DNA from: Burkholderiaceae bacterium | Lineage (GTDB): Bacteria; Pseudomonadota; Gammaproteobacteria; Burkholderiales; Burkholderiaceae | Assembly: GCA_030151165.1 (NCBI GenBank) | Contig: JASLEM010000133.1 | Coordinates: forward strand, 1 to 5,075 | Length of the DNA stretch: 5,075 bases | Direction of reading: 5' to 3' | Shown here: piece after piece, positions 4,162 through 5,075 of the stretch | How the letters are laid out: each line of letters begins with the position of its first letter | How positions within the stretch are numbered: position 1 is the stretch's first letter | Made by a program: the position numbers and the translations under genes | Notes under the pieces: model-generated | The model's database searches: none | Told to the model about the DNA's origin: nothing | The model's input: only the letters and a program-made list of their open reading frames with translations

Positions 4162-5075
4162 AGATCCTCGTCATCGGCGGCGGCGGGCGCGAGCACGCGC
4201 TCGCCTGGAAACTCGCCCAGAGCGACCGCGTCCAGCGCGTCTACGTGGCCCCCGGCAACGGCGGCACGGCGCTCGACCACCACCTCGTCAACGTCGACCT
4301 CAGCGACCCCGGCCAGCTCGCCGACTTCGCCGTCGCCGAGAAGATCACGCTCACCGTCGTCGGCCCGGAAGGCCCGTTGGCCATGGGCGTCGTCGACGTC
4401 TTCCGTGCGCGCGGCCTGCGCATCTTCGGCCCGACCAAGGCCGCGGCGCAGCTCGAGAGCTCCAAGGCGTTCTCGAAGAACTTCATGAAGCGCCACGGCA
4501 TCCCGACCGCGGCCTACGAGACCTTCACCGACATCGCGCTGGCGCACAGGTTCGTCGACAAGGTCGGCGCGCCGATCGTCGTCAAGGCCGACGGCCTCGC
4601 GGCGGGCAAGGGCGTGGTCGTCGCGACGACCGTCGCCGAGGCGCACGCCGCGGTCGACTGGATGCTCGCGACCGAAGGCGGCCTCGCGGTGCAGCACAAC
4701 GACGCGCCGCGCGTCGTCATCGAGGAGTTCCTCGCGGGCGAAGAGGCCAGCTTCATCGTGATGGTCGACGGCAAGAACGTCGTCACGCTCGCGTCGAGCC
4801 AGGATCACAAGCGCCTGGCCGACGGCGACACCGGCCCCAACACCGGCGGCATGGGCGCGTACTCGCCCGCGCCGATCGTCACGCCCAACGTGCACGCGAA
4901 GGTGATGCACGAGATCATCCTGCCGACCGTCGAAGGCATGGCCAAGGACGGCATCGTCTTCACCGGCTTCCTGTACGCCGGCCTGATGATCGACGCGCAG
5001 GGCCACCCGAAGACGCTCGAGTTCAACACCCGCATGGGCGACCCCGAGACGCAGCCGATCATGATGCGCCTCAAG
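4158..5075 (+). CDS. purD: Phosphoribosylamine-glycine ligase (GAR synthetase), 3' truncated by window
   Basis: PurD catalyses the second step of de novo purine synthesis: 5-phosphoribosylamine + glycine + ATP give glycinamide ribonucleotide, ADP and phosphate, in the cytosol. The first 306 residues are present of about 420-430 usual. Visible elements are the N-domain ([29 protein letters not shown] at 68-74), the ATP-grasp domain from about 102 with the nucleotide loop [15 protein letters not shown] (141-155), [11 protein letters not shown] (189-199), the substrate loop SSQDHKR...[14 protein letters not shown] (213-239), and the metal-binding strand [14 protein letters not shown] (287-300). 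No key residue is missing. The C-terminal domain lies beyond the window. The ATG overlaps the yebC stop by 3 bases (ATGA) with no strong ribosome binding site of its own, so translational coupling to yebC is likely. Confidence 0.97.
   Translation, partial: MKILVIGGGGREHALAWKLAQSDRVQRVYVAPGNGGTALDHHLVNVDLSDPGQLADFAVAEKITLTVVGPEGPLAMGVVDVFRARGLRIFGPTKAAAQLESSKAFSKNFMKRHGIPTAAYETFTDIALAHRFVDKVGAPIVVKADGLAAGKGVVVATTVAEAHAAVDWMLATEGGLAVQHNDAPRVVIEEFLAGEEASFIVMVDGKNVVTLASSQDHKRLADGDTGPNTGGMGAYSPAPIVTPNVHAKVMHEIILPTVEGMAKDGIVFTGFLYAGLMIDAQGHPKTLEFNTRMGDPETQPIMMRLK

Noticed and set aside
4137..5006. Minus-strand open frame of 289 residues opposite purD
   Set aside because: It is complementary to a fully motif-supported PurD, with low-complexity Asp/Arg/Val composition.

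Overview
The window is GC-rich chromosomal DNA whose third codon positions are almost all G or C. The gene set and protein styles (a Prx6-type 1-Cys peroxiredoxin, a YebC/PmpR protein directly followed by purD, a WCRTC thioredoxin-like protein) point to a betaproteobacterium, most likely Burkholderiales. This is inferred from protein resemblance and gene order, not from a search. It reads as a conserved housekeeping neighbourhood. There are no transposases, phage genes, CRISPR arrays, tRNAs or rRNAs.

Layout. Bases 1-276 (+) are the C-terminal end of a gene entering from the left, probably a class I SAM-dependent methyltransferase. At 479-1147 (+) is a seven-helix hemolysin III/TrhA (PAQR family) membrane protein. 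At 1290-1775 (+) is a small GTG-started soluble protein, tentatively SRPBCC-like. It converges, with 4 bases between stop codons, on a thioredoxin-like protein at 2187-1780 (-). Upstream of that on the minus strand is a 1-Cys peroxiredoxin (3058-2420), separated from it by a 232-bp region (2188-2419) packed with inverted repeats. One of these repeats has a T-rich tail and looks like the peroxiredoxin terminator. The 377-bp divergent spacer 3059-3435 holds a recognisable peroxiredoxin promoter with a perfect dyad just upstream, a 94-bp REPIN-like inverted repeat, and the likely yebC -10 box. Bases 3436-4161 (+) encode YebC, and 4158 to the right edge encode the first 306 residues of PurD (phosphoribosylamine-glycine ligase), with an ATGA overlap joining the two.

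How the genes work together. yebC-purD is a likely operon in which purD translation is coupled to yebC. The peroxiredoxin and the thioredoxin-like protein are both thiol-redox proteins on the same strand, but the hairpins between them suggest separate transcripts or partial read-through. The other genes have no obvious functional link.

No previously undescribed multi-gene system is visible. The items most worth a second look are the REPIN-like element between the peroxiredoxin and yebC promoters, the dyad next to the peroxiredoxin -35 box, the hairpin cluster at 2263-2403, and the possible leaderless start of the hemolysin III gene.
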